64,000 bases of DNA, from contig NZ_CP020373.1 of NCBI RefSeq assembly GCF_003957745.1, forward strand, positions 2,046,001 to 2,110,000, in the 5' to 3' direction. Shown one piece after another: positions 34,929 through 43,686 of this stretch (its first letter is position 1; each line of letters starts with the position of its first letter). The notes under the pieces were generated by a model. It was not told the origin of the DNA, did not search any database, and was given only the letters and a program-made list of their open reading frames with translations. Source of the DNA: Shewanella khirikhana (lineage in GTDB: Bacteria; Pseudomonadota; Gammaproteobacteria; Enterobacterales; Shewanellaceae). Both the position numbers and the translations under genes were made by a program.

Positions 34929-37085
34929 TCAGAGCTTCTCTGGCAAAGTCAGACCGAAGTTCTGCCACAGGAAGGCATAAATATCGGCAAACTCGGCAAT
35001 CTGCATTGAGGTTGGTTTACCGGCGCCGTGGCCGGCCTTGGACTCGATGCGCATAATCACCGGCGCCTCACCCTGCTGTTTGGCCTGCAGCATGGCGCCA
35101 AACTTGAAGCTGTGCAGCGGCACCACGCGATCGTCATGATCGGCGGTCATCACCATAGTGGCAGGATAAGCCTGCTGCTTCACATTGTGATAAGGCGAGT
35201 AAGCCAGCAGATAGGGGAAGTCCGCGGCATTGTCAGCACTGCCGTATTCCGCAGTCCAGGCCCAGCCGATGGTAAACTTTTGGAAGCGCAGCATATCCAG
35301 TACACCCACGGCAGGCAGGATGGCGGCGAACAGATCGGGACGCTGGGTAACGGCAGCGCCCATCAACAGACCTCCGTTGCTGCGACCGTAAGCGCCAAGT
35401 TTGCCGCTGTTGGTGTAGTTTTCGCTGATAAGGTATTCGGCGGCGGCAAAGTAGTCGTCAAACACATTCTGCTTTTTACCGAACATACCGGCCTTGTGCC
35501 ACTCTTCACCATATTCGCTGCCACCACGAAGCGCAGGTACGGCGTAGATGCCGCCCATATCCAGCCAGGCAATGGTAGCCGGGCTGAAGCGTGGGGTCAT
35601 GGAGATGGAGAATCCGCCGTAGGCATACAGGAGTGTCGGGTTGTTGCCGTCTTTTTTCAGCCCCTTCTTGTAGCTCACCAGCATAGGAATGCGGGTGCCG
35701 TCTTTACTGGAGTAAAACACCTGCTCAGACACATAATCATCTGGGTTGAACGAGACCTTGGGCGCGCTGAACAGCTCGTTGGTGCCCTTGTTCAAGTCAT
35801 ACTTGTAAATGGTTTGCGGCTGCACGTAGCTGTTGAACACGTAATAGAAGTAAGGCTTGCTGGCCTTGCCATAGGGACCGGCAATTTTTCCCTTGCCTGG
35901 CAGCGGCACATCTTCACGCTTAACGCCATCCAGATTGTAGATGGACAGCTGACCCAATACGTCATGCAGGTAGCTCACCACCAGATGTTCACTGATGATG
36001 CTGACGGCAGCAATAGGATCCTGACTTTCCGGCACTATGGTACGCCATTTGTCTTTGCCGGGCTTGCGGGTATCTACGGCAATGATACGGCCTTTAGGGG
36101 CATCAAGGTCGGTCTTGAAGTAGAACACTGGGCCTTCGTTGCCAAGGAACTGATACTCGGCTTCAAGCTCGCTCATCAGTTCAACCACTTTCAGGCTGCG
36201 ATCTTTAAGCGGCTTGTAAAAGAAGCGGTTGCGGCTGTCGGTGCCTACAGAGATGCTGATGAGCAAAAAGTTGCCATCGTCAGACACTGAAGCTGAGAAG
36301 CCCCAATCCGGGTTATCCGGGCGCTCGAACACCAGGGTATCCTTGGCCTGATCGTCGCCCAGACGGTGGAAATACACCTTCTGGTTGTAGTTCACATCCG
36401 AGAGGATATCGCCGCCGGCTGGCGCATCGTAACGGGAGTAATACACGCCGCTGTTGTCGTGGTTCCACTCGGCGCGGGAGAATTTGATCCACTTGAGGCT
36501 ATCGCCCAGCTTACGGCCGCTGGCCACATCGATAAAGGCCCACTCCTGCCAGTCGGAACCTGACTTGGATACACCGTAGGCAAGCGTTTTGCCATCGCCG
36601 CTAACAGACACGCCGGACAAGGCCACGGTGCCATCGGCAGAGAGTTTATTAGGGTCCAGCAGCACACGCTCGGCGCCGCCCTTTTCACTCACATAAAGTA
36701 CGTTTTGCGATTGCAGTCCGTCGTTACGAAAGATGAAGAAATTTTCACCATGCTCGAACGGTGCACCCACTTTTTCGAAGTTCCACAGCTCAGTAATGCG
36801 GTCAACCACCACCTGCTTGTTGGGGATCTGTGCCAAATAGTCATCGCCGAACGCCTGCTGGCGTTTTACCCAGTCTTCGGTGGCCGGGCTGTTTTCTTCA
36901 AGCCAGCGATAAGGGTCAGCCACTTTGACACCGTGGATTTCTTCAACCACGGCACTGGCTTGTGATGCTGGATAGGCCATGGCGCGGCTATCGGACGCGA
37001 CGGCCGTGTCTTTTGAATGGCAGCCGCCGAGCCCCAGGGCAAGGCCCAGGGTCAGCAGGCTGAGGGTGCTGATTCTGCTTGTCAT
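34929..37085 (-). CDS. Prolyl oligopeptidase lipoprotein (S9A)
   Basis: 718 residues from the ATG at 37085, which has AAGGATG upstream. A signal with lipobox LGGC (Cys21-22 region, ALGLGGCHSKD) predicts a lipoprotein. A seven-bladed propeller (about 60-440) is followed by the alpha/beta-hydrolase domain: DMGGIYAVPALRGGSEYGEEWH, the nucleophile Ser in AYGRSNGGLLMGA, the Asp in TADHDDRVVPLHSFKF, and the His in SKAGHGAGKPT. It cleaves after proline in short peptides, probably in the periplasm. It stands alone, with its own terminator. Confidence 0.93.
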   Translation of the reverse strand: MTSRISTLSLLTLGLALGLGGCHSKDTAVASDSRAMAYPASQASAVVEEIHGVKVADPYRWLEENSPATEDWVKRQQAFGDDYLAQIPNKQVVVDRITELWNFEKVGAPFEHGENFFIFRNDGLQSQNVLYVSEKGGAERVLLDPNKLSADGTVALSGVSVSGDGKTLAYGVSKSGSDWQEWAFIDVASGRKLGDSLKWIKFSRAEWNHDNSGVYYSRYDAPAGGDILSDVNYNQKVYFHRLGDDQAKDTLVFERPDNPDWGFSASVSDDGNFLLISISVGTDSRNRFFYKPLKDRSLKVVELMSELEAEYQFLGNEGPVFYFKTDLDAPKGRIIAVDTRKPGKDKWRTIVPESQDPIAAVSIISEHLVVSYLHDVLGQLSIYNLDGVKREDVPLPGKGKIAGPYGKASKPYFYYVFNSYVQPQTIYKYDLNKGTNELFSAPKVSFNPDDYVSEQVFYSSKDGTRIPMLVSYKKGLKKDGNNPTLLYAYGGFSISMTPRFSPATIAWLDMGGIYAVPALRGGSEYGEEWHKAGMFGKKQNVFDDYFAAAEYLISENYTNSGKLGAYGRSNGGLLMGAAVTQRPDLFAAILPAVGVLDMLRFQKFTIGWAWTAEYGSADNAADFPYLLAYSPYHNVKQQAYPATMVMTADHDDRVVPLHSFKFGAMLQAKQQGEAPVIMRIESKAGHGAGKPTSMQIAEFADIYAFLWQNFGLTLPEKL

Positions 37086-37287
37086 TTTTATACATCCTTT
37101 GGATTGCGTTGCATTGCCGCTGCCAACTATACCCCCAAATACACCACAGGCAACGGCAAAGCTTTGATGGGGCGAAACTTTGTACAATGGTACTTGTTAA
37201 TGCTCTCGTAACATGTTCAAGCGATGCAATACGCTTTTTTATGCTCACTGCCTGCTTAAATAACCGTTTTTATGCGTATTATGGCAG

Positions 37288-37309
37288 TTTGGTGACGGAG
37301 ATCACTAAA
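37288..37309. promoter_or_regulatory. Candidate CRP binding site
   Basis: GTGA (37292-37295), six bases, then TCAC (37302-37305), flanked by TTT and AAA, matches the CRP core. For a plus-strand start near 37337-37340 its centre would be about 39-42 bases upstream, the class II position. It could instead act on the prolyl oligopeptidase gene about 200 bases away. Confidence 0.4.
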
Positions 37310-37337
37310 AGTATGATTAGTTTTTCTAATCTCAAAT

Positions 37338-37557
37338 TCCAATTTTTCTCGTTTGTTGTTCTCATCCGACCTGACTAAAATGGCCTCGTTTTCCGGAAGT
37401 GTCTGCCTGGCAGATTGTGAAAACAAAGAACATTTTATCGCTGTGTCTGACACATCGATATCATCCCTGGTTCTTATGCTTGACTTCCTTCCTTCAATTT
37501 GTTGATTGCAATGCTTATTCTTTTGCGGCCCGCTTGGTTTCAAGCGGGCTTTTTTTT
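37338..37557 (+). ncRNA. Candidate small RNA ending at an orphan terminator
   Basis: The region between TCTAAT (37325-37330, a possible -10) and the strong terminator at 37528-37557 has no supported protein gene on the plus strand; the next plus-strand gene is rnt, 1.1 kb on and beyond motY. The terminator with an eight-T tail is the kind used by Hfq-dependent small RNAs. I cannot match it to a known RNA family. The 5' end is a guess. Confidence 0.3.
37528..37557 (+). terminator. Strong orphan terminator (plus strand)
   Basis: GCCCGCTTG and CAAGCGGGC pair around GTTT, followed by eight T. There is no T-run on the minus strand, so it does not serve motY. Confidence 0.85.
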
Positions 37558-37585
37558 ATGCCTCGCATTGCTGCATCCGCGCAAC

Positions 37586-37611
37586 AAAAAAGGCCGCACT
37601 GTGCGACCTTT
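37586..37611 (-). terminator. Terminator of motY
   Basis: On the minus strand AAAGGTCGCA and TGCGGCCTTT pair with one G-T wobble around CAG, followed by TTT. It lies 16 bases after the motY stop. Confidence 0.82.
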
Positions 37612-37626
37612 CTCGTTCAATAGGTC

Positions 37627-38508
37627 TTAAATTGCCTTGGTGATCTGTACCACGACCCGGCGGTTACGGGCGCGCTCATCCGCCCCCTGGTTTGATGCCA
37701 CATGGCGGGTCTCGCCATGGCCTTCGGTTTGAATGCGGTTGGCCGGGATCCCCTTGCTGACAAAAAACTCCTTCACCGAGGCGGCGCGCTTATCCGACAC
37801 CTTCTGGTTGATGCTGCGCCCGCCGTAACTGTCGGTGTAGGCGTTGATCACAATCAGCTCAACTTCCGGATCCTGACTCAAATATTCCTGCACCCGGGCA
37901 AGCTGGGCCTTGGAGAAACGGGTCAGCTCGGTGCCACCGGCTTCGTAATTAAGCACTGTAAAGGCGATATCATCAAAACTGTAGGGTAAAAGCCCCGACA
38001 GACACTGACGAAACTCGCTGTATTTACGGCGGAAATTGGCAGCAGACAAGCCCACGGCAACCTTGTTGTCGCTGTTGTACCAATCGGCGTAGTAAAAGGT
38101 AGGCTCACGGCCGCGCTCCAGTTCGGTCAGCATCGACCAGGCGGCTTTTTTCGGCACTTCACCGTTGAAGTCTTTCATGTAGCTAAGGCGGGTGATGTTT
38201 TTTTGCTGCTCACCGGGACGCCATGCCGGCGCCTTGCTGACCAGCGTTGCCTGGGTGGCCGCATCCGGCTTGGTCCACATATCCAGCGTAAACAGCAAAT
38301 TCTGCTCTTTTCCGGCAGCACTGGAGAACACCGCCTTGCCATAAGCCGGGATATCGTGCTCAAGCGAGCAGCGAATGCGGGAGTTTTCCGCCAGTCGCCA
38401 ATGCGAGTCGTCTATGGATGCCACATAATGACGCATGTCCGCCGCCGCCCCTAAAGGCAACAGTAACACGGGTACCACAAGGCATTTACGCCACCAATTA
38501 CACCACAT
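37627..38508 (-). CDS. motY: Sodium-driven flagellar motor T-ring protein MotY
   Basis: 293 residues from the ATG at 38508, which has AGGTGAG seven bases upstream. The signal peptide ends near LGAAA (residue 23). The N-terminal T-ring domain starts MRHYVASIDDSHWRLAENS and includes CLSGLLPYSFDDIAFTVLNY. The C-terminal OmpA-like peptidoglycan-binding domain (about 180-290) has VELIVINAYTDSYGGRSIN, RIQTEGHGETRHVAS and RARNRRVVVQI. MotY holds the PomAB stators around the basal body in polar sodium-driven motors. No other flagellar genes are nearby, which is normal for motY. Confidence 0.95.
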   Translation of the reverse strand: MWCNWWRKCLVVPVLLLPLGAAADMRHYVASIDDSHWRLAENSRIRCSLEHDIPAYGKAVFSSAAGKEQNLLFTLDMWTKPDAATQATLVSKAPAWRPGEQQKNITRLSYMKDFNGEVPKKAAWSMLTELERGREPTFYYADWYNSDNKVAVGLSAANFRRKYSEFRQCLSGLLPYSFDDIAFTVLNYEAGGTELTRFSKAQLARVQEYLSQDPEVELIVINAYTDSYGGRSINQKVSDKRAASVKEFFVSKGIPANRIQTEGHGETRHVASNQGADERARNRRVVVQITKAI

Positions 38509-38650
38509 AAGAAATCTCACCTGAGTGTGCCTACCTTGAGGGTATCGACCAAAACAAGGGTTTCTTTAGCCTGGATTTTGTACAATCAAACATGACAGCC
38601 CGTTTTGCTTTTAGCATAATAGCGCCCTTTGAAATTGCCAGAGAGTTCTG

Positions 38651-39346
38651 ATGTCCGACGCCTTCAACCCCAACAAGCTCAAATACAGGTTCCGTGGCTA
38701 CTATCCTGTGGTTATCGATGTTGAGACCGCGGGCTTTAATGCCCAAACCGATGCCTTGCTGGAAATTGCCGTCACCCTGCTGAAAATGGATGATGACGGT
38801 GTATTGGGTCTGGACAAGACACTGCATTTCCATATCGAGCCATTTGAAGGGGCCAATCTGGAACCGGCCGCCCTGGCTTTTAATGGCATTGACCCCAATA
38901 ACCCGCTGCGCGGCGCTGTCAGTGAAAAAGAGGCCTTTTTGGAGATCTTCAAGGCCGTACGCAAAGGCATGAAGGCCAGCGATTGCCACCGCGCCGTGGT
39001 GGTGGCCCACAATGCCGCCTTCGACCATGGTTTTGTCACCAAGGCGATTGAACGCAGCGGCGTGAAGCGTACGCCCTTCCACCCCTTTGCCACCTTCGAT
39101 ACCGCCTGTCTGTCAGGCTTGGCCCTTGGTCACACAGTGCTCGCCCAGGCCTGTAAAATCGCCGGCATTCCTTTTGATAATAAAGAAGCACACAGCGCCC
39201 TCTATGATACCGAGCGCACCGCTGAGCTCTTTTGTCATATTGTTAACCGCTGGAAAGCCCTCGGCGGCTGGCCGTTGGCCGCAACCCTGGACGAAGAAGA
39301 GAGTGCACAAGCAGAGGCCGATGGAGAAGCCGGGGCCGATGAATAA
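38651..39346 (+). CDS. rnt: Ribonuclease T
   Basis: 231 residues, DEDDh exonuclease. Exo I is VVIDVETAGFNAQTDALLEIA; exo II contains VVVAHNAAFDHGFV; exo III has EAHSALYDTERTAELF with the catalytic His and Asp. RNase T trims the 3' ends of tRNAs and other stable RNAs and acts as a dimer. The family also shows the FRGYYPVVIDVETAGFN start. It stands alone with a bidirectional terminator after it. Confidence 0.97.
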   Translation: MSDAFNPNKLKYRFRGYYPVVIDVETAGFNAQTDALLEIAVTLLKMDDDGVLGLDKTLHFHIEPFEGANLEPAALAFNGIDPNNPLRGAVSEKEAFLEIFKAVRKGMKASDCHRAVVVAHNAAFDHGFVTKAIERSGVKRTPFHPFATFDTACLSGLALGHTVLAQACKIAGIPFDNKEAHSALYDTERTAELFCHIVNRWKALGGWPLAATLDEEESAQAEADGEAGADE

Positions 39347-39394
39347 CCATCGCCGTCTCTGGACTTAGTAGATCAATCGCTACCGGCAAGATGC

Positions 39395-39420
39395 AAAAAA
39401 GCCGCCCTTGGGCGGCTTTT
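39395..39420. terminator. Bidirectional terminator between rnt and the peroxiredoxin gene
   Basis: AAAAGCCGCC and GGCGGCTTTT pair around CTTG, with T-runs on both strands. Confidence 0.92.
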
Positions 39421-39448
39421 CTATTTATAGGCGCTCAGGCCGACACCA

Positions 39449-40054
39449 TTACAGGTCGTCAGCGTTTTCGCTCAGGTAAGCAGCAACGCCGTCTGGGTTG
39501 GCGCTCATGCCTTTCTTACCTTTTTCCCAACCGGCTGGGCACACTTCACCGTGCTCTTCGTGGAACTGCAGCGCGTCAATCATACGCAGCATTTCATCAA
39601 CGTTACGACCCAGTGGCAGATCGTTCACTACCTGGTGACGAACCATACCTTCTTTGTCGATCAGGAAAGAACCACGGAAAGCCACACCGGCTTCTGGGTG
39701 CTCAACGTCGTACGCCTGGCAGATTTCGTGCTTAACGTCAGCAACCAGAGTGTACTTAACAGGGCCGATACCACCCTTTTCTACTGGGGTGTTACGCCAT
39801 GCATTGTGGCTGAACTGAGAGTCGATAGACACACCGATTACTTCAACACCACGCTTGGTGAACTCTTCCATGCGGTGATCGAAGGCGATCAGCTCAGAAG
39901 GACAAACGAAGGTAAAGTCGAGTGGGTAGAAGAAAACCACGGCTGGCTTGCCCTTGATGGCAGCAGTCAGGTTGAAGTTGTCAACGATTTCGCCTGAACC
40001 CAGAACGGCAGCAGCAGTAAAATCGGGGGCCTTGCGACCTACTAATACGCTCAT
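39449..40054 (-). CDS. Typical 2-Cys peroxiredoxin (AhpC/TSA)
   Basis: 201 residues. The peroxidatic Cys51 lies in DFTFVCPSELIAF, and the resolving Cys is in EVCPAGWEKGKKGM. The GGIG loop and a C-terminal YLSENADDL resemble the GGLG/YF motifs of easily over-oxidised enzymes, with Leu in place of Phe. It reduces hydrogen peroxide and alkyl peroxides in the cytoplasm. GGAGG precedes the ATG, and a good promoter lies at 40117-40144. Confidence 0.95.
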   Translation of the reverse strand: MSVLVGRKAPDFTAAAVLGSGEIVDNFNLTAAIKGKPAVVFFYPLDFTFVCPSELIAFDHRMEEFTKRGVEVIGVSIDSQFSHNAWRNTPVEKGGIGPVKYTLVADVKHEICQAYDVEHPEAGVAFRGSFLIDKEGMVRHQVVNDLPLGRNVDEMLRMIDALQFHEEHGEVCPAGWEKGKKGMSANPDGVAAYLSENADDL

Positions 40055-40357
40055 TGGTAACCTCCATCTATGGATTGAGCTATGGATAAAACGAACTTTC
40101 CTGTTGGATATTCAGCATTATAAGAGGTGCCCGTACGCTTACAACCCAAATCGGATTAATATCACACAATTGCCATACAGAAGGGGCCGGAAGCGTATTT
40201 TATCGCCGTAATGCCCTTATGCAGATCACGGTCTTTGCATCTGTGGAACCGCGCAGGATCACAATTGCCAAATTTCAGCGTCATTTCAGGCAAGCTGCTG
40301 GACAAGCGTGGGAAAGACTGTCAAAAATAGCCCTTTTGACTCGATGAAGACTTTTTC
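40055..40357. other. Divergent intergenic region, peroxiredoxin / antiporter
   Basis: 303 bases without a gene. It contains the peroxiredoxin promoter (40117-40144). I see no clear promoter for the antiporter and no OxyR-type site I can support. Confidence 0.6.
40117..40144 (-). promoter_or_regulatory. Promoter of the peroxiredoxin gene
   Basis: On the minus strand: TTGTAA, a 16-base spacer, then a perfect TATAAT, 63 bases before the ATG. Confidence 0.7.
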
Positions 40358-41680
40358 ATGATGAACTCCGTAGTTATTGCGGTTTGCCTGATGCTGGGCC
40401 TGAGCCTTGCGCGGGTAAACGTGGTTATTGCGCTGACCATCAGCGCCCTGGCAGCGGGGCTGTGGGGCGGGATGGATATCTCCGCCACCATAAATGCCTT
40501 TAATACCGGCCTTGGCGGCGGCGCCCAGATCGCCCTGAGTTACGCGCTGCTTGGCGCCTTTGCGGTTGCCCTGTCCCATTCCGGACTCACCACAGTTATC
40601 TCCCAGTCGGTAATTAAAAAGCTTGGCCGGGAAAACGATACCCAAGCCCTCGGCGCCGTGCGTATTTTGCTGCTCATTGCACTCCTGGCCATGGCGATGG
40701 CCTCCCAGAACATATTGCCAATCCACATTGCCTTTATTCCCATTCTGGTGCCACCGCTGCTGCACCTGATGTCAAAGCTGAAGCTCGACCGCCGTCTGGT
40801 GGCCTGCGTGCTGACTTTTGGTCTGGTTACCACTTATATGGTGCTGCCTGTGGGGTTTGGCGGCATCTTCCTGAACGACATTCTGCTGGCAAACCTGACC
40901 GGTAATGGCCTTGAAGCCAGCCGCGAGCAGGTGCCCGGCGCCATGCTCATTCCGGCTATCGGCATGATCCTGGGCCTGTTGGTGGCAGTGTTTATCAGCT
41001 ACCGCAAACCCAGAGACTATGATGAAGAAACCATTCTTGCCGCCGAGCCGGAAGCCAAGGTAAATGCCCGCAGCCTGGTGGTGGCAGTTATCGCCGTGCT
41101 GGCAACCCTGGCGGTGCAGCTCTACACAGATTCGATGATTTTCGGTGCCCTGATTGGCTTTATGGTGTTCAGCCTCTCCGGCGCCCTTAAGCATGTGGCT
41201 GACCAGGATATTTTCACCCAGGGCGTGCGCATGATGGCCAATATCGGCTTTATCATGATTGCCGCAGCAGGCTTTGCTGCCGTGGTGAAAGCCACCGGCG
41301 ATGTGGGCAATCTGGTGTCGTCTCTTAGCGGTTTGATTGGCGATAACAAAGCATTGGCGGCCTTTTTGATGCTGCTGGTCGGCCTGCTTATCACTATGGG
41401 CATTGGCTCGTCTTTCTCCACCATCCCGATCATTGCCACCATCTATGTACCGCTGGCGCTGTCGTTTGGCTTCTCGGTACCGGCCACCATTGCTCTGGTG
41501 GGCACGGCCGCTGCGCTGGGGGATGCAGGCTCGCCTGCGTCTGACTCCACCCTCGGCCCTACCGCTGGCCTTAACGCCGACGGCCAGCACGACCATATGC
41601 GTGACAGCGTGATCCCGACCTTTATCCACTACAACATCCCATTGCTGGTGTTTGGCTGGATAGCGGCTATGGTGCTCTGA
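40358..41680 (+). CDS. Na+/H+ antiporter family protein (NhaC-like)
   Basis: 440 residues with about 11-12 membrane helices throughout. Conserved stretches include ISALAAGLWGGMDISATI, MASQNILPIHIAFIPILVPP and GTAAALGDAGSPASDSTLGPT near the C-terminus, found in the NhaC/ion-transporter superfamily (YuiF/HI1586-like). It probably exchanges sodium or organic acids for protons in the inner membrane; the substrate is not proven. The start ATG has no strong ribosome site. A 17-bp repeat begins exactly at its stop codon. Confidence 0.8.
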   Translation: MMNSVVIAVCLMLGLSLARVNVVIALTISALAAGLWGGMDISATINAFNTGLGGGAQIALSYALLGAFAVALSHSGLTTVISQSVIKKLGRENDTQALGAVRILLLIALLAMAMASQNILPIHIAFIPILVPPLLHLMSKLKLDRRLVACVLTFGLVTTYMVLPVGFGGIFLNDILLANLTGNGLEASREQVPGAMLIPAIGMILGLLVAVFISYRKPRDYDEETILAAEPEAKVNARSLVVAVIAVLATLAVQLYTDSMIFGALIGFMVFSLSGALKHVADQDIFTQGVRMMANIGFIMIAAAGFAAVVKATGDVGNLVSSLSGLIGDNKALAAFLMLLVGLLITMGIGSSFSTIPIIATIYVPLALSFGFSVPATIALVGTAAALGDAGSPASDSTLGPTAGLNADGQHDHMRDSVIPTFIHYNIPLLVFGWIAAMVL

Positions 41681-41745
41681 CGGAAGTGTTGCTTTGACGT
41701 AAGTGTTGCTCTGACCTGAGTTATGCTGTGAAGTGAATTATCAAG
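41678..41745 (+). repeat. Degenerate 17-bp tandem repeat starting at a stop codon
   Basis: Four units each begin TGA: TGACGGAAGTGTTGCTT (41678, its TGA being the stop), TGACGTAAGTGTTGCTC (41695), TGACCTGAGTTATGCTG (41712) and TGAAGTGAATTATCAAG (41729). The terminator stem begins four bases later. Confidence 0.7.
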
Positions 41746-41748
41746 CAA

Positions 41749-41774
41749 CAAAAAAGCGCCCTCGGGCGCTTTTT
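41749..41774. terminator. Bidirectional terminator between the antiporter gene and upp
   Basis: AAAAAGCGCC and GGCGCTTTTT pair around CTCG, with T-runs on both strands. Confidence 0.92.
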
Positions 41775-41789
41775 CAGTTTTAGAGCAGC

Positions 41790-42416
41790 TTACTTGGTGC
41801 CGAAAATCTTATCACCGGCATCACCAAGACCTGGCAGGATATAGCCCTTTTCATTCAGGCATTTATCGACAGCCGCAGTGTACAGCTCGATATCCGGATG
41901 GGCTTTTTCGAGTGCGGCAATACCTTCCGGCGCGGCCACCAGCACCAGCGCTTTGATATGCTTACAGCCGCGTTTTTTCAACAGGTCGATGGTAGCAATC
42001 ATGGAGCCGCCGGTCGCCAGCATGGGGTCAACCACCAGGGCGATACGCTCATCCACGTTGCTGCACAGCTTTTCGAAGTAAGGCACAGGCTCGAGGGTTT
42101 CTTCGTCGCGGTAGATACCCACCACAGAGATACGGGCGCTGGGAATATGCTCAAGCACACCATCCATCATCCCAAGACCGGCGCGCAGAATCGGCACTAC
42201 AGTCACTTTTTTGCCTTTAATCTGATCCACTTCCACCGGGCCATTCCAGCCTTCGATGGTGACGGTTTCGGTTTCAAAGTCAGCGGTGGCTTCGTAGGTG
42301 AGCAGACTGCCCACTTCGGCGGCGAGTTCACGGAAACGCTTGGTGCTGATGTCACCTTCTCTCATCAGACCAATCTTGTGGCGAACCAGGGGATGCTTAA
42401 CCTCGACAACTTTCAT
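41790..42416 (-). CDS. upp: Uracil phosphoribosyltransferase
   Basis: 208 residues, the standard length. It makes UMP from uracil and PRPP in pyrimidine salvage. The N-terminus VVEVKHPLVRHKIGLMRE is typical. The PRPP loop is VVDPMLATGGSMIATIDLL, and the C-terminus EKGYILPGLGDAGDKIFGTK binds uracil. It is divergent from purM, an arrangement common in gammaproteobacteria. Confidence 0.98.
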   Translation of the reverse strand: MKVVEVKHPLVRHKIGLMREGDISTKRFRELAAEVGSLLTYEATADFETETVTIEGWNGPVEVDQIKGKKVTVVPILRAGLGMMDGVLEHIPSARISVVGIYRDEETLEPVPYFEKLCSNVDERIALVVDPMLATGGSMIATIDLLKKRGCKHIKALVLVAAPEGIAALEKAHPDIELYTAAVDKCLNEKGYILPGLGDAGDKIFGTK

Positions 42417-42648
42417 GTCTCACTCCTGCGTGTTGGCATTTTTCGGGCAAATTTTTTCGATTTTAGTGTATTTGTTCTTTAGATAAAACAGAAAGTTTTG
42501 TGAAAACGTTGAATCGTGAAGCAAGTCGCTTCCCTGCTGGCGAAAACCCCCGCTTAAAACCAAAACTGCCCTTTCGACACCCCTCACAAACTGGTAGAAT
42601 ACGCCCCCAATAAAAACCACTCGATGTACCCTATCTAGAGGATCCTCC

Positions 42649-43686
42649 GTGAGCACTCCTACCCCACTGAGCTATAAAGACGCCGGTGTCGATATCGACG
42701 CAGGCAATGCACTGGTTCAAAACATCAAGTCTGCCGTTAAGCGTACCCGCCGCCCTGAGGTGATGGGTAACCTGGGTGGTTTTGGTGCCCTGTGTGAACT
42801 GCCTTCCAAGTACAAGCACCCTGTTCTGGTGTCTGGCACTGACGGTGTGGGAACCAAACTGCGTCTGGCTATCGACTTCAAGAGCCACGACACCGTAGGT
42901 GTGGATCTTGTTGCCATGTGTGTGAACGACCTGATCGTTCAGGGCGCCGAGCCGCTGTTCTTCCTCGACTACTACGCCACCGGCAAGCTGGACGTGGAAA
43001 CCGCCACCTCTGTGGTAAACGGTATCGGTGAAGGTTGCTTCCAGTCTGGTTGTGCCCTTATCGGTGGTGAAACCGCCGAAATGCCTGGCATGTACGAAGG
43101 CGAAGACTACGACCTGGCCGGTTTCTGTGTGGGCGTGGTTGAGAAAGCTGACATCATCGACGGCACCAAGGTGAAAGCCGGTGACGCGCTGATTGCCCTG
43201 GCCTCAAGCGGTCCTCACTCAAACGGTTACTCGCTGATCCGTAAGGTATTGGAAGTGAGCCAGGCCGATCCTCAAATGGATCTGAACGGCAAGCCGCTTA
43301 TCAAGCACCTGCTGGAACCGACCAAGATTTATGTGAAATCACTGCTGAAACTGATTGCCGAAAACGATGTTCACGCCATGGCGCACATCACCGGTGGCGG
43401 TTTCTGGGAAAACATCCCCCGCGTACTGCCTGAAAACTGCAAGGCCGTGGTGAAAGGTGACTCCTGGCAGTGGCCCGTGGTGTTTGACTGGCTGCAAAGC
43501 GCCGGCAACATCGAAACCTATGAAATGTATCGCACCTTCAACTGCGGCGTGGGCATGGTTGTTGCTCTGCCTGCAGACAAGGTGGATGCCGCACTTGAAC
43601 TGCTCAAGGCCGAAGGCGAGAACGCCTGGCACATTGGTCATATCGCCGAGCGTAACGGCGATGAAGAGCAGGTGGAGATCCTGTAA
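42649..43686 (+). CDS. purM: Phosphoribosylformylglycinamidine cyclo-ligase (AIR synthetase)
   Basis: 345 residues. It closes the imidazole ring in step five of purine synthesis. Signatures include SYKDAGVDIDAGNALVQNIK, VLVSGTDGVGTKLRLAID, VGVDLVAMCVNDLIVQGAEP, ALIGGETAEMPGMY and HITGGGFWENIPRVLP. The start is GTG 42649 behind AGAGGA, giving a normal N-terminus. The stop overlaps the purN start by one base, so the two are translationally coupled. Confidence 0.98.
   Translation: MSTPTPLSYKDAGVDIDAGNALVQNIKSAVKRTRRPEVMGNLGGFGALCELPSKYKHPVLVSGTDGVGTKLRLAIDFKSHDTVGVDLVAMCVNDLIVQGAEPLFFLDYYATGKLDVETATSVVNGIGEGCFQSGCALIGGETAEMPGMYEGEDYDLAGFCVGVVEKADIIDGTKVKAGDALIALASSGPHSNGYSLIRKVLEVSQADPQMDLNGKPLIKHLLEPTKIYVKSLLKLIAENDVHAMAHITGGGFWENIPRVLPENCKAVVKGDSWQWPVVFDWLQSAGNIETYEMYRTFNCGVGMVVALPADKVDAALELLKAEGENAWHIGHIAERNGDEEQVEIL

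Larger units (their letters stand above)
37086..37626. other. 541-base gene-free region with a CRP-like site and an orphan plus-strand terminator
   Basis: No plausible protein gene is present. It contains a CRP-like palindrome (37288-37309), a strong plus-strand terminator (37528-37557) with no plus-strand gene upstream, and the motY terminator (37586-37611). These are listed separately. Confidence 0.6.

Noticed and set aside
42500..42515. PurR-box-like sequence with AAACGTT before purM
   Set aside because: Only about 8 of 16 positions match the consensus.
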